Origin: Myxococcales bacterium UBA1660
Lineage (GTDB): Bacteria; Myxococcota_A; Polyangia; Polyangiales; Houyiibacteriaceae
Length of the DNA: 64,000 bases
Reading direction: 5' to 3'
Assembly: GCA_002320815.1 (NCBI GenBank)
Contig: DCLA01000068.1
Span: 68,740 to 132,739 of the forward strand
Shown here: positions 1-8,516 of the stretch, in pieces
How positions within the stretch are numbered: the first letter of the stretch is position 1
Layout: every line of letters begins with the position of its first letter
The notes under the pieces: generated by a model
Database searches by the model: none
The model's input: the letters and a program-made list of their open reading frames with translations, nothing else
What the model was told of the DNA's origin: nothing
Program-made: the position numbers and the translations under genes

Positions 1-2
1 GG

Positions 3-449
3 TTGAGCCAGCTCTTCGTGGAGCAGTTCGCCAAGAACACCGGCCGTGACGTGAAGGGCATCAGCCAGCCGGCCGCCGAGCGACTCCTCGAGTACGACTG
101 GCCGGGCAACGTCCGCGAGCTGGAGAACTGCGTGGAGCGCGCGGTGACCCTGGCGCGCTTCGAGGAGCTGACGGTCGAGGATCTCCCGGAGCGCATCCGG
201 AAGTTCCAGAGCTCCCGGGTGATCATCGACACCCAGGACCCGAGCGAGATGCCCACCCTCGAGACCCTCGAGCGGCGCTACGTGCATCGGGTTCTCAAGG
301 TGGTCGGGGGGAACAAGACCCAGGCCGCCAAGGTGCTCGGGGTCGACCGCCGGACGCTCTACCGGAAGCTCGAGCGCTGGGAGCAGGCCGACCAGTCGGA
401 GCTCGAAGAGAAGCGCGCGTCGGAGACGATCGCGACCCTCGAAGACTGA
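3..449 (+). CDS. Sigma-54-dependent transcriptional activator, C-terminal part (truncated by window edge)
   Basis: Only the last 148 codons are inside the window; the true start lies upstream. The fragment opens at the end of the AAA+ domain, with the YDWPGNVRELEN motif typical of bacterial enhancer-binding proteins that remodel sigma-54 RNA polymerase. It ends in a Fis-type helix-turn-helix (GGNKTQAAKVLGVDRRTLYRKL, last third), which binds enhancer DNA. The apparent TTG start at base 3 is just the first complete codon. The N-terminal sensing domain (receiver, FHA or GAF) is not visible, so the signal is unknown. A strong terminator follows the stop codon. Confidence 0.92.
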   Translation: MSQLFVEQFAKNTGRDVKGISQPAAERLLEYDWPGNVRELENCVERAVTLARFEELTVEDLPERIRKFQSSRVIIDTQDPSEMPTLETLERRYVHRVLKVVGGNKTQAAKVLGVDRRTLYRKLERWEQADQSELEEKRASETIATLED

Positions 450-469
450 GCACGCCGCGCCTCTTCCCG

Positions 470-523
470 GAGCCCCTCCGCGCCCCCTCCCGGGGTGCCG
501 AGGGGCTCTTCGCGTTTTTGTTT
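470..523 (+). terminator. Rho-independent terminator after the sigma-54 activator gene
   Basis: A perfect 9-base inverted repeat (GAGCCCCTC at 470-478, GAGGGGCTC at 500-508) is followed within a few bases by a T-rich tract (GTTTTTGTTT, ending about 523). This is one of the few textbook terminators in this GC-rich window and it separates the activator gene from the VWA gene. Confidence 0.8.
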
Positions 524-590
524 AGATCGTCCGAAGACGCCGCTCGTCTCGCCTCCCCACGGCGCCCCTGCGCCGAGGAGGAGACCGACC

Positions 591-1976
591 ATGCGAAGTG
601 CGATGTTCCTGGCGATGGCCGTGGCGATGGGCTGCGGCGGAGGGGCCGAGACGGCCGTGGCACAGACGACCCGGGTCACCGTGTCGAGCAGCGGCGGCGA
701 GGGCGGCACCCAAGCTTGGGTGGGAGGCGCGCCGGTCCGCACGCGGGTGGTCGTGGGCGCCGACGGGGAGACCTACGTGGGCGTGTGGATCGACGCCCCC
801 GAGGCCCCGGGGCGCCAGGAGCGGCCGCCCATGGCGCTGAGCCTGGTGGTGGACACCTCGGGGTCGATGAGCGGCGCCAAGATCCAGAACGCGCGCATCG
901 CCGCCTCGAGTCTCCTGGAGAGCCTCCAGGACGGCGACGTGGTCTCCATCTACTCCTTCGACAACGGTGTCCGGGAGATCGCGCCGCCCACGGTGGTCGG
1001 CGCCAACTCGCGGGGCGGGCTGATGCAGTCGGTCCAGTATCTCCACGCCGGCGGCGGGACGAACATGTACGCCGGAGTCCAGGTGGGCGTGAACCGCCTC
1101 GCCAACGCGCCGCCCACCCACTCGGTGCGGCGGCTGGTCTTGATCAGCGACGGGCACGCGAACATCGGCCCCTCGGACCCCTACTCGCTGGGGAACCTCG
1201 CGGGGAACGCCACCGAGTACGGCGTGCAGGTGACCGGGATCGGGGTCGGTCTCGACTACGACGAGAACACCTTGGGGACCCTGGCGGTCCGCAGCTCCGG
1301 GCGCCTCTACCATCTGGAGCACCCCTACCAGATGGCGCAGATCCTCCAGCAGGAGGTGCAGCTCCTTGCCTCGACCGTGGCCACCGACGCCATCATCGAG
1401 ATCGTGCCGGGGCCCGGCGTGACCATCCTCGAGGGGGTGACCACCGGGAGCAACCTCCAGGGCAACACCCTGAAGATCCCGCTCGGCGCGGTCTACGCCG
1501 GGCAGCGTCGGGAGGTGCTCTTCCGGGCTCGGGTGGACACGTCGCGCACCGGGGACCGCAACCTGGCCACCGCGCGCTTCGTCTACACCACGACCAACGA
1601 CGAGCGCGCCCGGCGGACCCAGGAGGTCGCCGTGCCCTACGAGGTCACCCGGGACGTCGTCGCGGCCCAAGGCAGCGCCGAGCCGCGGGTCCAGGCCATG
1701 GTGGCCAACTACCGAGCGGCCGAGGCCCAGCGGCAGGCCGCGGTGGCCCTGAACAGCGGCGACCGCGCCGAGGCCGACCGCCAGTTCCAGTTCGCCGAGG
1801 ACGCGCTGGTCGAGGGCTCCGCCGCGGCGGCCCCGGCGGAGCGGCGGGTGCTCCGCCGACGGCTCGACCGGGTGCGCTCCACCCGCGGCCGGGCGCAGAG
1901 CGCGCCGTCCCCGGCGGCGGCTCGCGGCGCGGCCCTCGAGGCCTACGACGCGGCCATGGACGCCGAAGGCTACTGA
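591..1976 (+). CDS. Secreted von Willebrand factor type A (VWA) domain protein
   Basis: 461 residues. The ATG at 591 is chosen over earlier in-frame starts because it follows a GAGGAGGAG ribosome site and begins a hydrophobic export signal (MRSAMFLAMAVAMG...). The signal could be cleaved after AVA (residue about 24); a Cys at residue 15 makes lipidation possible but the lipobox is poor. The VWA domain spans about residues 82-250 with the metal-ion-dependent adhesion motif DTSGS at 88-92 and a later GGGTN threonine segment and ISDG. The rest is a beta-rich region and an Ala/Arg-rich helical C-terminus. VWA proteins of this type bind partner proteins through a divalent metal; the partner is unknown. 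Monocistronic, flanked by terminators. Confidence 0.88.
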   Translation: MRSAMFLAMAVAMGCGGGAETAVAQTTRVTVSSSGGEGGTQAWVGGAPVRTRVVVGADGETYVGVWIDAPEAPGRQERPPMALSLVVDTSGSMSGAKIQNARIAASSLLESLQDGDVVSIYSFDNGVREIAPPTVVGANSRGGLMQSVQYLHAGGGTNMYAGVQVGVNRLANAPPTHSVRRLVLISDGHANIGPSDPYSLGNLAGNATEYGVQVTGIGVGLDYDENTLGTLAVRSSGRLYHLEHPYQMAQILQQEVQLLASTVATDAIIEIVPGPGVTILEGVTTGSNLQGNTLKIPLGAVYAGQRREVLFRARVDTSRTGDRNLATARFVYTTTNDERARRTQEVAVPYEVTRDVVAAQGSAEPRVQAMVANYRAAEAQRQAAVALNSGDRAEADRQFQFAEDALVEGSAAAAPAERRVLRRRLDRVRSTRGRAQSAPSPAAARGAALEAYDAAMDAEGY

Positions 1977-1996
1977 GCGGCGGGTCGACCCGCGAG

Positions 1997-2033
1997 ACGG
2001 CCGTCGTCCCGGATGGGGCGACGGCCGTTTCTC
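1997..2033. terminator. Stem-loop between convergent genes
   Basis: A 14-base inverted repeat with one G-T wobble (ACGGCCGTCGTCCC at 1997-2010 and GGGGCGACGGCCGT at 2015-2028) surrounds a 4-base loop and is followed by TTCTC. It sits between the stop of the VWA gene and the stop of the convergent Cys-rich gene, so it may serve both. Confidence 0.6.
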
Positions 2034-2046
2034 GTGGGGTCCATGC

Positions 2047-3561
2047 TCAGCGGCGCTTGCGGCGCCAGACCAGCGCCAGCCCGAGGAGGAGCCAGCCGGC
2101 GTCGCCGGCCCCGCGTCCAGCCGAGCGGCAGCCACAGCCGCCCTCGTCGTCACCGTCACCGCCGGTGCCGTCGCCGCCGTCGACCCCTCCGGTAGAGCCC
2201 CCGTCGACCCCTCCGGCCCCGCCGCCGTCGGTGCCCGAGCCGGCGCCACTGTCGGGAAGGGTGCCGGGCGGCTCGTCGATGCAGGCGCCGGCCTCGCAGA
2301 TCTGTCCACTGGGACAGACCGCGCCGTCGCAGGCGTCCACGCAGGTGCCTCCGCGGCAGACCTCGCCCGCGGCGCAGTCCACGCCGACGCACTCGGTGGC
2401 CAGGCAGCTCCCGTCGGCCTGGCAGGTGGAGCCGATGGCGCAGCCCCGGCACTCGCAGCGGTCCACACACACGCCGGCTTCGCAGACGAAGCCCTCGTCG
2501 CAGCTCACGCCCTCGCAGGCGTCGACGCAGCGGCCGACGCGACAGACCTGGGCGCCGGGGCAGACCACGTCGTCGCAGGGAGCGACGCAGCGGCCCTCGC
2601 GGCAGGCGAGGCCCTCGTCGCAGGTCATCGAGAGGCAGGCGTCGTCGACGCAGAGGTCGTCGGAGCACGTCTGGCCCGCCGGACAGCTACCCTCGAAGCA
2701 GGGCGGCACGCAGGTGCCGGCGAGGCAGACGTCGAGGCCGCCGCAGAGGGCGTCGCCCTCGTCGACGGCGCCGTCGCAGTCCTCGTCGGCGCCGTCGCAG
2801 CTCTCGGCGCGCGCGGCGCTCTGGGGGCGGCAGCTGAGGGCGCCGCCCACCCCGCACTCGGTGAGCCCGGCGGCGCAGATGCCGGTCGCGTCGGGGACGG
2901 TGCAGGGCTCGGCGCCGCCGGGGCAGCTGACGCCGGTGAAGAAGAAGACGTAGTCGTTGTAGTCGCCGTCGTTGTTCCAGCTCGAGCTCGAGGTGTCCCC
3001 GTCCTCGAAGGCGACGTACCAGGCGTTCTCCTCGACGGTGGAGGGGTAGCTCAGGCTGAGGATCCACGGGCCCGGCGTGCTCGCGCAGGGGCCGGAGTCG
3101 CAGACGGTGTTCCAGCGCGCCTCGGTGTAATGGGGCGGGACCCGGATGAGCGCGAAGCCCACGAGGCCGCCGGCGTAGCGGGCGTCGTCGCGGATGCTGG
3201 TGCCGGTGATCGTGGTGCCCACCGGCGACCCCGCGGGGACGATCTCGTAGACCTCGGTCGGCGCGGCGCCGCCGGGGTCGACGTTGTACCAGCCGACGCC
3301 GAGCACCGACGCGCTCTGCTTGAGGACGAGCTCCGCGGTGAAGCTGCAGAGGGGCGAGAAGGTGTCCGGCGCCGGGCGCGCGTCGGCGACCCAGTCGATG
3401 CTCTCGCCCCGCGTGGGGAAGAGGGTCGAGAGCTGGACCTCGCCGCCGCCCGAGGCGACCGGGACGACCATGCCGTTGGGGAGGGTGACCTGAGCCGCGG
3501 CGGGGGCGGCGAAGGCGAGGGCGAAGCAGGCGGCCGCGAGGCCGGGGAGGGTGCGATTCAC
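2047..3561 (-). CDS. Cys-rich surface protein: DUF4114-like domain, MopE-type metal-binding repeat, MYXO-CTERM tail
   Basis: 504 residues, with a Sec signal peptide (cleavage near AAAQ, residue 24). The N-terminal half ends with a DUF4114-like segment (FEDG...DGDYNDYVFFF). Then comes a CDGADEDCDGAVDEGD element like the acidic repeats of MopE-type metal-binding proteins. About six short Cys-rich modules of the form CxxGxxC..GRC follow (residues about 265-440). A Gly/Asp-rich linker leads to the C-terminal sorting signal: a GCGC motif, a hydrophobic helix (GWLLLGLALVW) and RRKRR. MYXO-CTERM tails are known to mark proteins processed and anchored at the myxobacterial surface. The repeats suggest adhesion or metal binding, but no function is proven. 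Confidence 0.85.
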   Translation of the reverse strand: MNRTLPGLAAACFALAFAAPAAAQVTLPNGMVVPVASGGGEVQLSTLFPTRGESIDWVADARPAPDTFSPLCSFTAELVLKQSASVLGVGWYNVDPGGAAPTEVYEIVPAGSPVGTTITGTSIRDDARYAGGLVGFALIRVPPHYTEARWNTVCDSGPCASTPGPWILSLSYPSTVEENAWYVAFEDGDTSSSSWNNDGDYNDYVFFFTGVSCPGGAEPCTVPDATGICAAGLTECGVGGALSCRPQSAARAESCDGADEDCDGAVDEGDALCGGLDVCLAGTCVPPCFEGSCPAGQTCSDDLCVDDACLSMTCDEGLACREGRCVAPCDDVVCPGAQVCRVGRCVDACEGVSCDEGFVCEAGVCVDRCECRGCAIGSTCQADGSCLATECVGVDCAAGEVCRGGTCVDACDGAVCPSGQICEAGACIDEPPGTLPDSGAGSGTDGGGAGGVDGGSTGGVDGGDGTGGDGDDEGGCGCRSAGRGAGDAGWLLLGLALVWRRKRR

Positions 3562-3624
3562 CGACGCATCGTAGCTGGCGGGAGCTGGGCCACGCCAAGA
3601 CAGTTGATGCGCCGGGTCCGCGTC

Positions 3625-4590
3625 TCAGCCGCGGGCGTGGGGCTCGTCGTACCAGGAGAGGTCGGGGCCCAGCGGCACGAAGCGGCGGGGGTTCAACTTG
3701 GGATGGCTCCGGTAGTAGTGCTGCTTGATGTGGCTCATGACCACCGTCTCCCGGACCCCGGGGGTCTGGTAGACGTCGCGGAGCAAGCCGGAGAGGTTCG
3801 GGTACTGCCGGACGAGGCGGCCGTTGCACTTGAAGTGCACGTAGTAGACCGGGTCGAAGCGGACCAGCGTGGTGAACATGGCGATGTCCGCCTCGGTGAG
3901 CTGGTCCCCCGCCACGTAGCGGTGCTCGCCGAGGACCTTCTCCCAGTGGTCGAGCTCCGCGAAGAGTTGCCCGAAGGCCTCCTCGTAGGCGCTCTGGGTC
4001 CCCGCGAAGCCGCAGCGGTACACGCCGTTGTTCAGCGGCTGGTAGAAGCGGGTCATCGCGGCGTCGATGGCCTCCCGCATCGGCTCGGGGGCGAGGTCGC
4101 GCTCGCCGTGGCCGAGGGGAGCCATCACCGTCGAGAACATCCGGATGATCTCGCGGCTCTCGTTGTTGACGATGGTCTTCAGCTCCTTGTCCCAGAGGAC
4201 CGGCACCGTGACCCGGCCGCTCACCTGGGGATCGGCCTTCTGGTAGATCTCGTAGAGCTTGGACACGCCGTAGAGGTGGTCCGGGGTCGCGTCGGGGTCC
4301 TCCTCCGCGCCGAAGGTCCAGCCCTGGTCGCCCATGAAGGCGTCCACCACCGAGACCGACACCACGTCCTCCAGGCCCAGGAGCGCGCGGGAGATCAGGG
4401 TGCGATGGGCCCAGGGGCAGGCGTAGGAGACGTAGAGGTGGTAGCGGCCCGCCTCGGGCCGGAAGCGCGCTTCGGGGGCGTCTTCGATCCAGTCGCGGAA
4501 CTTCGTGTCCTGGCGCTGGAACTCACCGCCCTCGCCCTTTTCCCATTCGTCTTCGGTGATCCACGCACCGTCTCTCAGAAATCCGCCCAT
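3625..4590 (-). CDS. Glutathionyl-hydroquinone reductase (Xi-class glutathione transferase, YqjG/ECM4 type)
   Basis: 321 residues, full length for the family. The diagnostic CPWAHR motif is at residues 58-63; Cys58 is the catalytic cysteine that takes glutathione from glutathionyl-hydroquinones and returns the free hydroquinone. An N-terminal extension with W and F residues, a thioredoxin-like domain (about 45-165, with VPVLWD and NNESREI) and an all-alpha C-terminal domain (about 175-300) follow family order. Cytoplasmic; handles quinone or electrophile stress. It is monocistronic or loosely linked to the downstream MYXO-CTERM gene (63-base gap). Assignment by motif is strong. Confidence 0.93.
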   Translation of the reverse strand: MGGFLRDGAWITEDEWEKGEGGEFQRQDTKFRDWIEDAPEARFRPEAGRYHLYVSYACPWAHRTLISRALLGLEDVVSVSVVDAFMGDQGWTFGAEEDPDATPDHLYGVSKLYEIYQKADPQVSGRVTVPVLWDKELKTIVNNESREIIRMFSTVMAPLGHGERDLAPEPMREAIDAAMTRFYQPLNNGVYRCGFAGTQSAYEEAFGQLFAELDHWEKVLGEHRYVAGDQLTEADIAMFTTLVRFDPVYYVHFKCNGRLVRQYPNLSGLLRDVYQTPGVRETVVMSHIKQHYYRSHPKLNPRRFVPLGPDLSWYDEPHARG

Positions 4591-4653
4591 GATTGCCTTT
4601 CGCGATTGCCGAGGGGCTTCGCTACCGGACGAGACGGCCGCTCGAAATGCTCG

Positions 4654-5118
4654 TTACTGCAACGGTCCGTTGCCATCCTCCTCGTCGTGGGCGACGGACC
4701 GGAGGTCGCGCGCGGCCGGGCGCAGGCGCCAGGCGAGCCACTCCCAGCCGAGGCGTTGGCCCAGGTTGCGCGGGCGGCGGTCCCGCGCGGCCAGCCAGCG
4801 CATGCGGGCGTAGCGGGAGGCGAAGAAGACGTTGCGCACCCGCTGCTCCACGCCGGGGTCGAGGCCGCGGCCGACGACCCGGGTCTGACCGCCGACGCGC
4901 AGGCCGCGCACCTGGCCCGTGGCGCCGGCGGCGCGGAGCACCGCGCTCAGCTCGCGCTCCAGGGTGCGCGGCAGACGACCGCGCAGGATGAGCACCTTGC
5001 CGTCCCGGGCGCTGAGGACGAAGAGCTCGTTCGCGCGCCGCGCGAAGGCGAACGCGCCCGCGAGAAGCAGGACGGTCAGCAGCACGAGCGAGCCGAAGGG
5101 AGACACCTCGTCGCTCAT
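4654..5118 (-). CDS. DUF3634 family single-pass membrane protein
   Basis: 154 residues. One N-terminal membrane segment (SLVLLTVLLLAGAFAFARR, residues about 9-28) is followed by a short beta-rich domain with the pattern LFVLSARDGKVLILRGRLP...V..GLD..VEQRVRNVF, which matches what I recall of DUF3634 proteins of Gammaproteobacteria. The C-terminus is Arg-rich and cytoplasmic if the usual orientation holds. No function is known for the family. The next gene starts 45 bases away on the other strand, so the two may share a divergent promoter. Confidence 0.7.
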   Translation of the reverse strand: MSDEVSPFGSLVLLTVLLLAGAFAFARRANELFVLSARDGKVLILRGRLPRTLERELSAVLRAAGATGQVRGLRVGGQTRVVGRGLDPGVEQRVRNVFFASRYARMRWLAARDRRPRNLGQRLGWEWLAWRLRPAARDLRSVAHDEEDGNGPLQ

Positions 5119-5162
5119 CCCACGCAGGAACTCGGGGGTCCAGCCTCCCCAGCTCCCGCGAC

Positions 5163-5978
5163 GTGTGGCACTCTGCCGGGGTGCTCGTATGCGTCGATGG
5201 AGATCACCTCGCCTTCGACGACGGCTACCTCACCGGCTACGGCCTGACGCGTCACGACGCCTTCTGCACCTCGGTCGACGAGCTGCGGTCCTACCTCTCC
5301 GACAGCGGGCGCGTCTCGCCCCGGGTGTGGCGCCGGCCGGTCGAGGAGATCGTCCGCTCGCTCTTCAAGGTGCGCTTCCCCGTCGCCGACCTCCGGAGCC
5401 TGAGCGCGACCCGCTGGCCGGTGATGGAGGTGAGCTGGGACATCGGTCACCGGCGGGTGGACCGGCGCAGCTTCGGGTCGGTCTGGTCCCCCAGCGACTT
5501 CTGGGCGCCGACGCCGGACCTGCTCGCGGCGGAGCAGGTCTTCGAGGCGCTCCTCGGCTTCGCGCGGGGCGCCGGCTGGCCGGTGCGCGAGGGGGGCTGG
5601 ACCCGGGAGCCGCTGGTCCCCTGGGAGCCGGTGGCCCACATGCCCCATGACGGCCACGTCTACCGCTCCCGGAGCGAGATGGTCCTGGCTTACCAACAGG
5701 GCGTCCGCGGGTGGGCCCGGGTCTTCGCGCGGATGCGGGGCCACCCGGTGGAGGCAGTCCCCCACCAGGTCGCGCTCACCGCCGACCACGTGTACGGGCG
5801 CTTCGACGACCACGTCGCCCGGCTGCCCCGGGCGTCGCTTCGCGGGGTGCGCCGATTGGAGAACATCGTGGTCTTCCTCTTCGGGCGTCGGACCACCCTG
5901 GTGCTCCCCGCGGAGGAGCGCTCGCCGGTGCTGACCTGGCTCGAGCGTCAGCGACCGTTGCCCGGTCGCTCCGTGTAA
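5163..5978 (+). CDS. Protein of unknown function
   Basis: 271 residues from a GTG at 5163; a second GTG at 5181 is also possible and would remove six residues. No signal peptide or membrane helix. The sequence is rich in aromatic residues and Arg (W at many positions; segments RWPVMEVSWDIGHRRVDRRSFGS and WLERQRPL). I do not recognise a family. The codon pattern and start-stop fit with its neighbours (10 bases before argE, same strand) support it as a real gene. It may be cotranscribed with argE-argA without any visible functional link. Confidence 0.75.
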   Translation: MWHSAGVLVCVDGDHLAFDDGYLTGYGLTRHDAFCTSVDELRSYLSDSGRVSPRVWRRPVEEIVRSLFKVRFPVADLRSLSATRWPVMEVSWDIGHRRVDRRSFGSVWSPSDFWAPTPDLLAAEQVFEALLGFARGAGWPVREGGWTREPLVPWEPVAHMPHDGHVYRSRSEMVLAYQQGVRGWARVFARMRGHPVEAVPHQVALTADHVYGRFDDHVARLPRASLRGVRRLENIVVFLFGRRTTLVLPAEERSPVLTWLERQRPLPGRSV

Positions 5979-5988
5979 GCTGCGCCGC

Positions 5989-7149
5989 ATGTCGCTCCCC
6001 GAGACGGTCGAGATGATCCGCTCGCTGGTCGCCGAGCCCTCGGTCTCCAGCCCCGACCCCCGCCACGACCAGAGCAACCGCGCCGTCGTCGACCGCCTCG
6101 CCGAGTGGGCGGAGCACCTCGGCTTCCGCGCCGAGGTGGTCCCGCTGGCCACCGATCCCTCGAAGGCCAACCTCATCGCCACCCTCGGCGACGGGGAAGG
6201 GGGCCTGGTGCTCAGTGGGCACACCGACACCGTGCCCACCGAGGCGGCGGGGTGGGCCACCGACCCCTGGGAGCTCACCGAGCGCGACGAGGGCACCCTC
6301 TACGGACTGGGCAGCGCGGACATGAAGGGCTTCTTCGGCGCCGCGCTGACCGCGGCGGCCCGCTTCGCGGCTGGCGACCTGAAGGCACCGCTGACGATCG
6401 TGGGCACCGCCGACGAGGAGAGCAGCATGGACGGGGCCCGGCAGCTCCTCGCCGAAGGGCGCCCCCGGGCCGCGATGGTCGTGGTGGGCGAGCCCACCGG
6501 GTTGGTCCCGGTGCGCATGCACAAGGGCATCCTCATGCACCGCGTGGAGGTCGAGGGGCGTAGCGGTCATTCGAGCAACCCCGCGCTCGGCGCCAACGCC
6601 ATCGATGGGATGATGCAGGTGATCGGCGCGCTCCAGGCCTTCCGCGCCGAGCTCGGCGAGCGGCGCGAGGACGCCTTCGAGGTGCCCGGCGCGACCCTGA
6701 ACCTCGGCCGCATCGAGGGCGGCGACAGCCCCAACCGCATCTGCGGCCAGTGCGCGCTGACCTACGACGTGCGGGTGTTGCCCGGCATGGCGCCGGCGCA
6801 GCTCCGCGCTGACCTGGAGGCTCGGGTGCGCGCCGCCCTCGATCCCCGGCTGCGGGTGACGCTCGAGGAGCTGGTGGAGTCGGTGCCGCCCTTCGCCATC
6901 GACGAGGAGGCGGAGGCCGTGGCGCTGCTGCGCGAGCTCACCGGCCGCGACCCGCGTGCGGTCATGTTCTGCACCGAGGCGCCCTTCTTCCAGGAGCTGG
7001 GCGCGCAGACGGTGATCTGCGGTCCGGGGAGCATCGACGTGGCCCATCAGCCCGACGAGCACGTGACCCGCGGGCAGCTCCAGGAGGCCGTCGACATCTA
7101 CGCCCAGACGATCCACGCGGTCTGCGTGGAGGGCCGGGGTCCGCGATGA
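5989..7149 (+). CDS. argE: Acetylornithine deacetylase (M20 family metallohydrolase)
   Basis: 386 residues. M20 zinc-site motifs are intact: GHTDTVP (His78, Asp80), GSADMKG (Asp111) and DEESSMDG (catalytic and zinc-ligand glutamates 143-144). A dimerisation domain lies at about 185-290. The enzyme would hydrolyse N-acetylornithine to ornithine in the linear arginine pathway. M20 enzymes are hard to tell apart (DapE, succinyl-diaminopimelate desuccinylase is the alternative), but the stop codon overlaps the start of an N-acetylglutamate synthase (ATGA), which strongly favours ArgE. Confidence 0.85.
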   Translation: MSLPETVEMIRSLVAEPSVSSPDPRHDQSNRAVVDRLAEWAEHLGFRAEVVPLATDPSKANLIATLGDGEGGLVLSGHTDTVPTEAAGWATDPWELTERDEGTLYGLGSADMKGFFGAALTAAARFAAGDLKAPLTIVGTADEESSMDGARQLLAEGRPRAAMVVVGEPTGLVPVRMHKGILMHRVEVEGRSGHSSNPALGANAIDGMMQVIGALQAFRAELGERREDAFEVPGATLNLGRIEGGDSPNRICGQCALTYDVRVLPGMAPAQLRADLEARVRAALDPRLRVTLEELVESVPPFAIDEEAEAVALLRELTGRDPRAVMFCTEAPFFQELGAQTVICGPGSIDVAHQPDEHVTRGQLQEAVDIYAQTIHAVCVEGRGPR

Positions 7150-8459
7150 GCGACCGGGACCCGCTGCCCTTCCTGCGCGATTTCCGGCACGCGGCGCCCT
7201 ACATCCGCGCCCATCGGGGGAAGACCTTCGTCATCGTCTTCGGCGGCGAGGCCATGGCCTCGAGAAAGCTGCCGGAGCTGGTGGAGGACGTGGTCCTCCT
7301 GCACTCGCTCGGCGTGCGCCTGGTGTTGGTGGCCGGATCGCGGCCGCAGATCGAGCAGCGCATCGCCGAGCGCGGCGGGGAGTCGCGCTACCACGGGGGG
7401 CTGCGCATCACCGACGAGGACGCGCTGGCGGCGGTGAAGGAGTCGGCGGGCGTGAACCGGGTGGAGCTCGAGCGGCTGCTCACGGTGAGCCTCCCCGGCT
7501 CGCCGATGGCCGGCGCGCGGATCCGGGTGGCCGCGGGCAACTTCGTGACCGCGCGGCCCTGCGGCGTGCTCCAAGGGGTCGACCTGATGCACACCGGCCG
7601 GGTCCGGCGGGTGGACGCGGAAGCGATCCGGCAGCGCCTCGACGACGAGGCCATCGTGATCTTGACGCCCCTCGGCTATTCGCTCACCGGCGAGGCCTTC
7701 AACTTGTCCACGCCGGAGCTGGCCGCGGAGACGGCCATCGCGCTGGGGGCGGAGAAGCTCCTCGCGTTGGCCGAGGCCAAGACCTGGAGCCAGCGGGGCG
7801 AGCGCATCGGCGAGCTAACCCTGGCCGAGCTCGACGCGCGGCTGGCGAGCAAGCGGCCCATCGCCCAGGACCTCCGCTTGCACCTGGAGGCCGCCGCTCG
7901 GGCGGTGCGCGGCGGGGTCGGGCGGGCCCACGTGCTGCCGCGCAAGGCCGACGGCGCGCTGCTCCGGGAGCTCTTCACCCGCGAAGGCCTGGGGACCCTG
8001 GTGAGCCGTGAGCCCTACGAGGACGTCCGGCCGGCGCTGCCCCGGGACGTGCCCGCGCTGCTCCAACTCCTGGCGCCGCTGGAGGCTCAGGGCGTCCTGG
8101 TGCATCGGCCCCGGGAGGTGCTCGAGAACGACGTCGACCGCTTCCGGGTCCTGGAGCGCGACGGGCTCATCCTGGCGTGCGCGGCCTTCTACCCCTACCC
8201 GGCGGACGCCACGGGCGAGCTGGCCTGCGTGGCCGTCGACCAGCGACACCAGCACGCGGGTCGCGGCGCGGCGATGCTCGAGGCCGTCGAGCGCGAGGCG
8301 CGGGAGCGGGGCATGCGCTCGCTCTTCGTGCTCACCACGCAATCGGACCACTTCTTCCGGGCCCACGGCTTCGAGCCCACCCCGGCGTCGAAGTTGCCGG
8401 CCGCGCGGCCGGCCTACGACGAGCGACGCAAGTCCAAGGTGCTCTTCAAGCCGCTCTAG
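7146..8459 (+). CDS. argA: N-acetylglutamate synthase (amino-acid N-acetyltransferase)
   Basis: 437 residues, the usual size for bacterial ArgA. The N-terminal amino acid kinase-like domain (about residues 20-280; IVFGGEAM, LVLVAGSRPQI) binds arginine for feedback control. The C-terminal GNAT domain (about 290-437) has the acetyl-CoA loop QHAGRGAAML. It acetylates glutamate, the first step of arginine synthesis. The start codon overlaps the argE stop by four bases, implying translational coupling. Having both ArgA and ArgE indicates the linear, non-recycling pathway, although argJ elsewhere is not excluded. Confidence 0.92.
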   Translation: MSDRDPLPFLRDFRHAAPYIRAHRGKTFVIVFGGEAMASRKLPELVEDVVLLHSLGVRLVLVAGSRPQIEQRIAERGGESRYHGGLRITDEDALAAVKESAGVNRVELERLLTVSLPGSPMAGARIRVAAGNFVTARPCGVLQGVDLMHTGRVRRVDAEAIRQRLDDEAIVILTPLGYSLTGEAFNLSTPELAAETAIALGAEKLLALAEAKTWSQRGERIGELTLAELDARLASKRPIAQDLRLHLEAAARAVRGGVGRAHVLPRKADGALLRELFTREGLGTLVSREPYEDVRPALPRDVPALLQLLAPLEAQGVLVHRPREVLENDVDRFRVLERDGLILACAAFYPYPADATGELACVAVDQRHQHAGRGAAMLEAVEREARERGMRSLFVLTTQSDHFFRAHGFEPTPASKLPAARPAYDERRKSKVLFKPL

Positions 8460-8516
8460 GCGGGCCGACCAAGAACGAGGCCGAAGGGCGAGCTCGAAGC
8501 GGCGGAGCCGTCGGGG

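Noticed and set aside
522..2468. 648-codon minus-strand frame across the VWA and Cys-rich genes
   Set aside because: Overlaps two well supported genes in other frames and crosses the terminator at 1997-2033; composition is that of a GC shadow.
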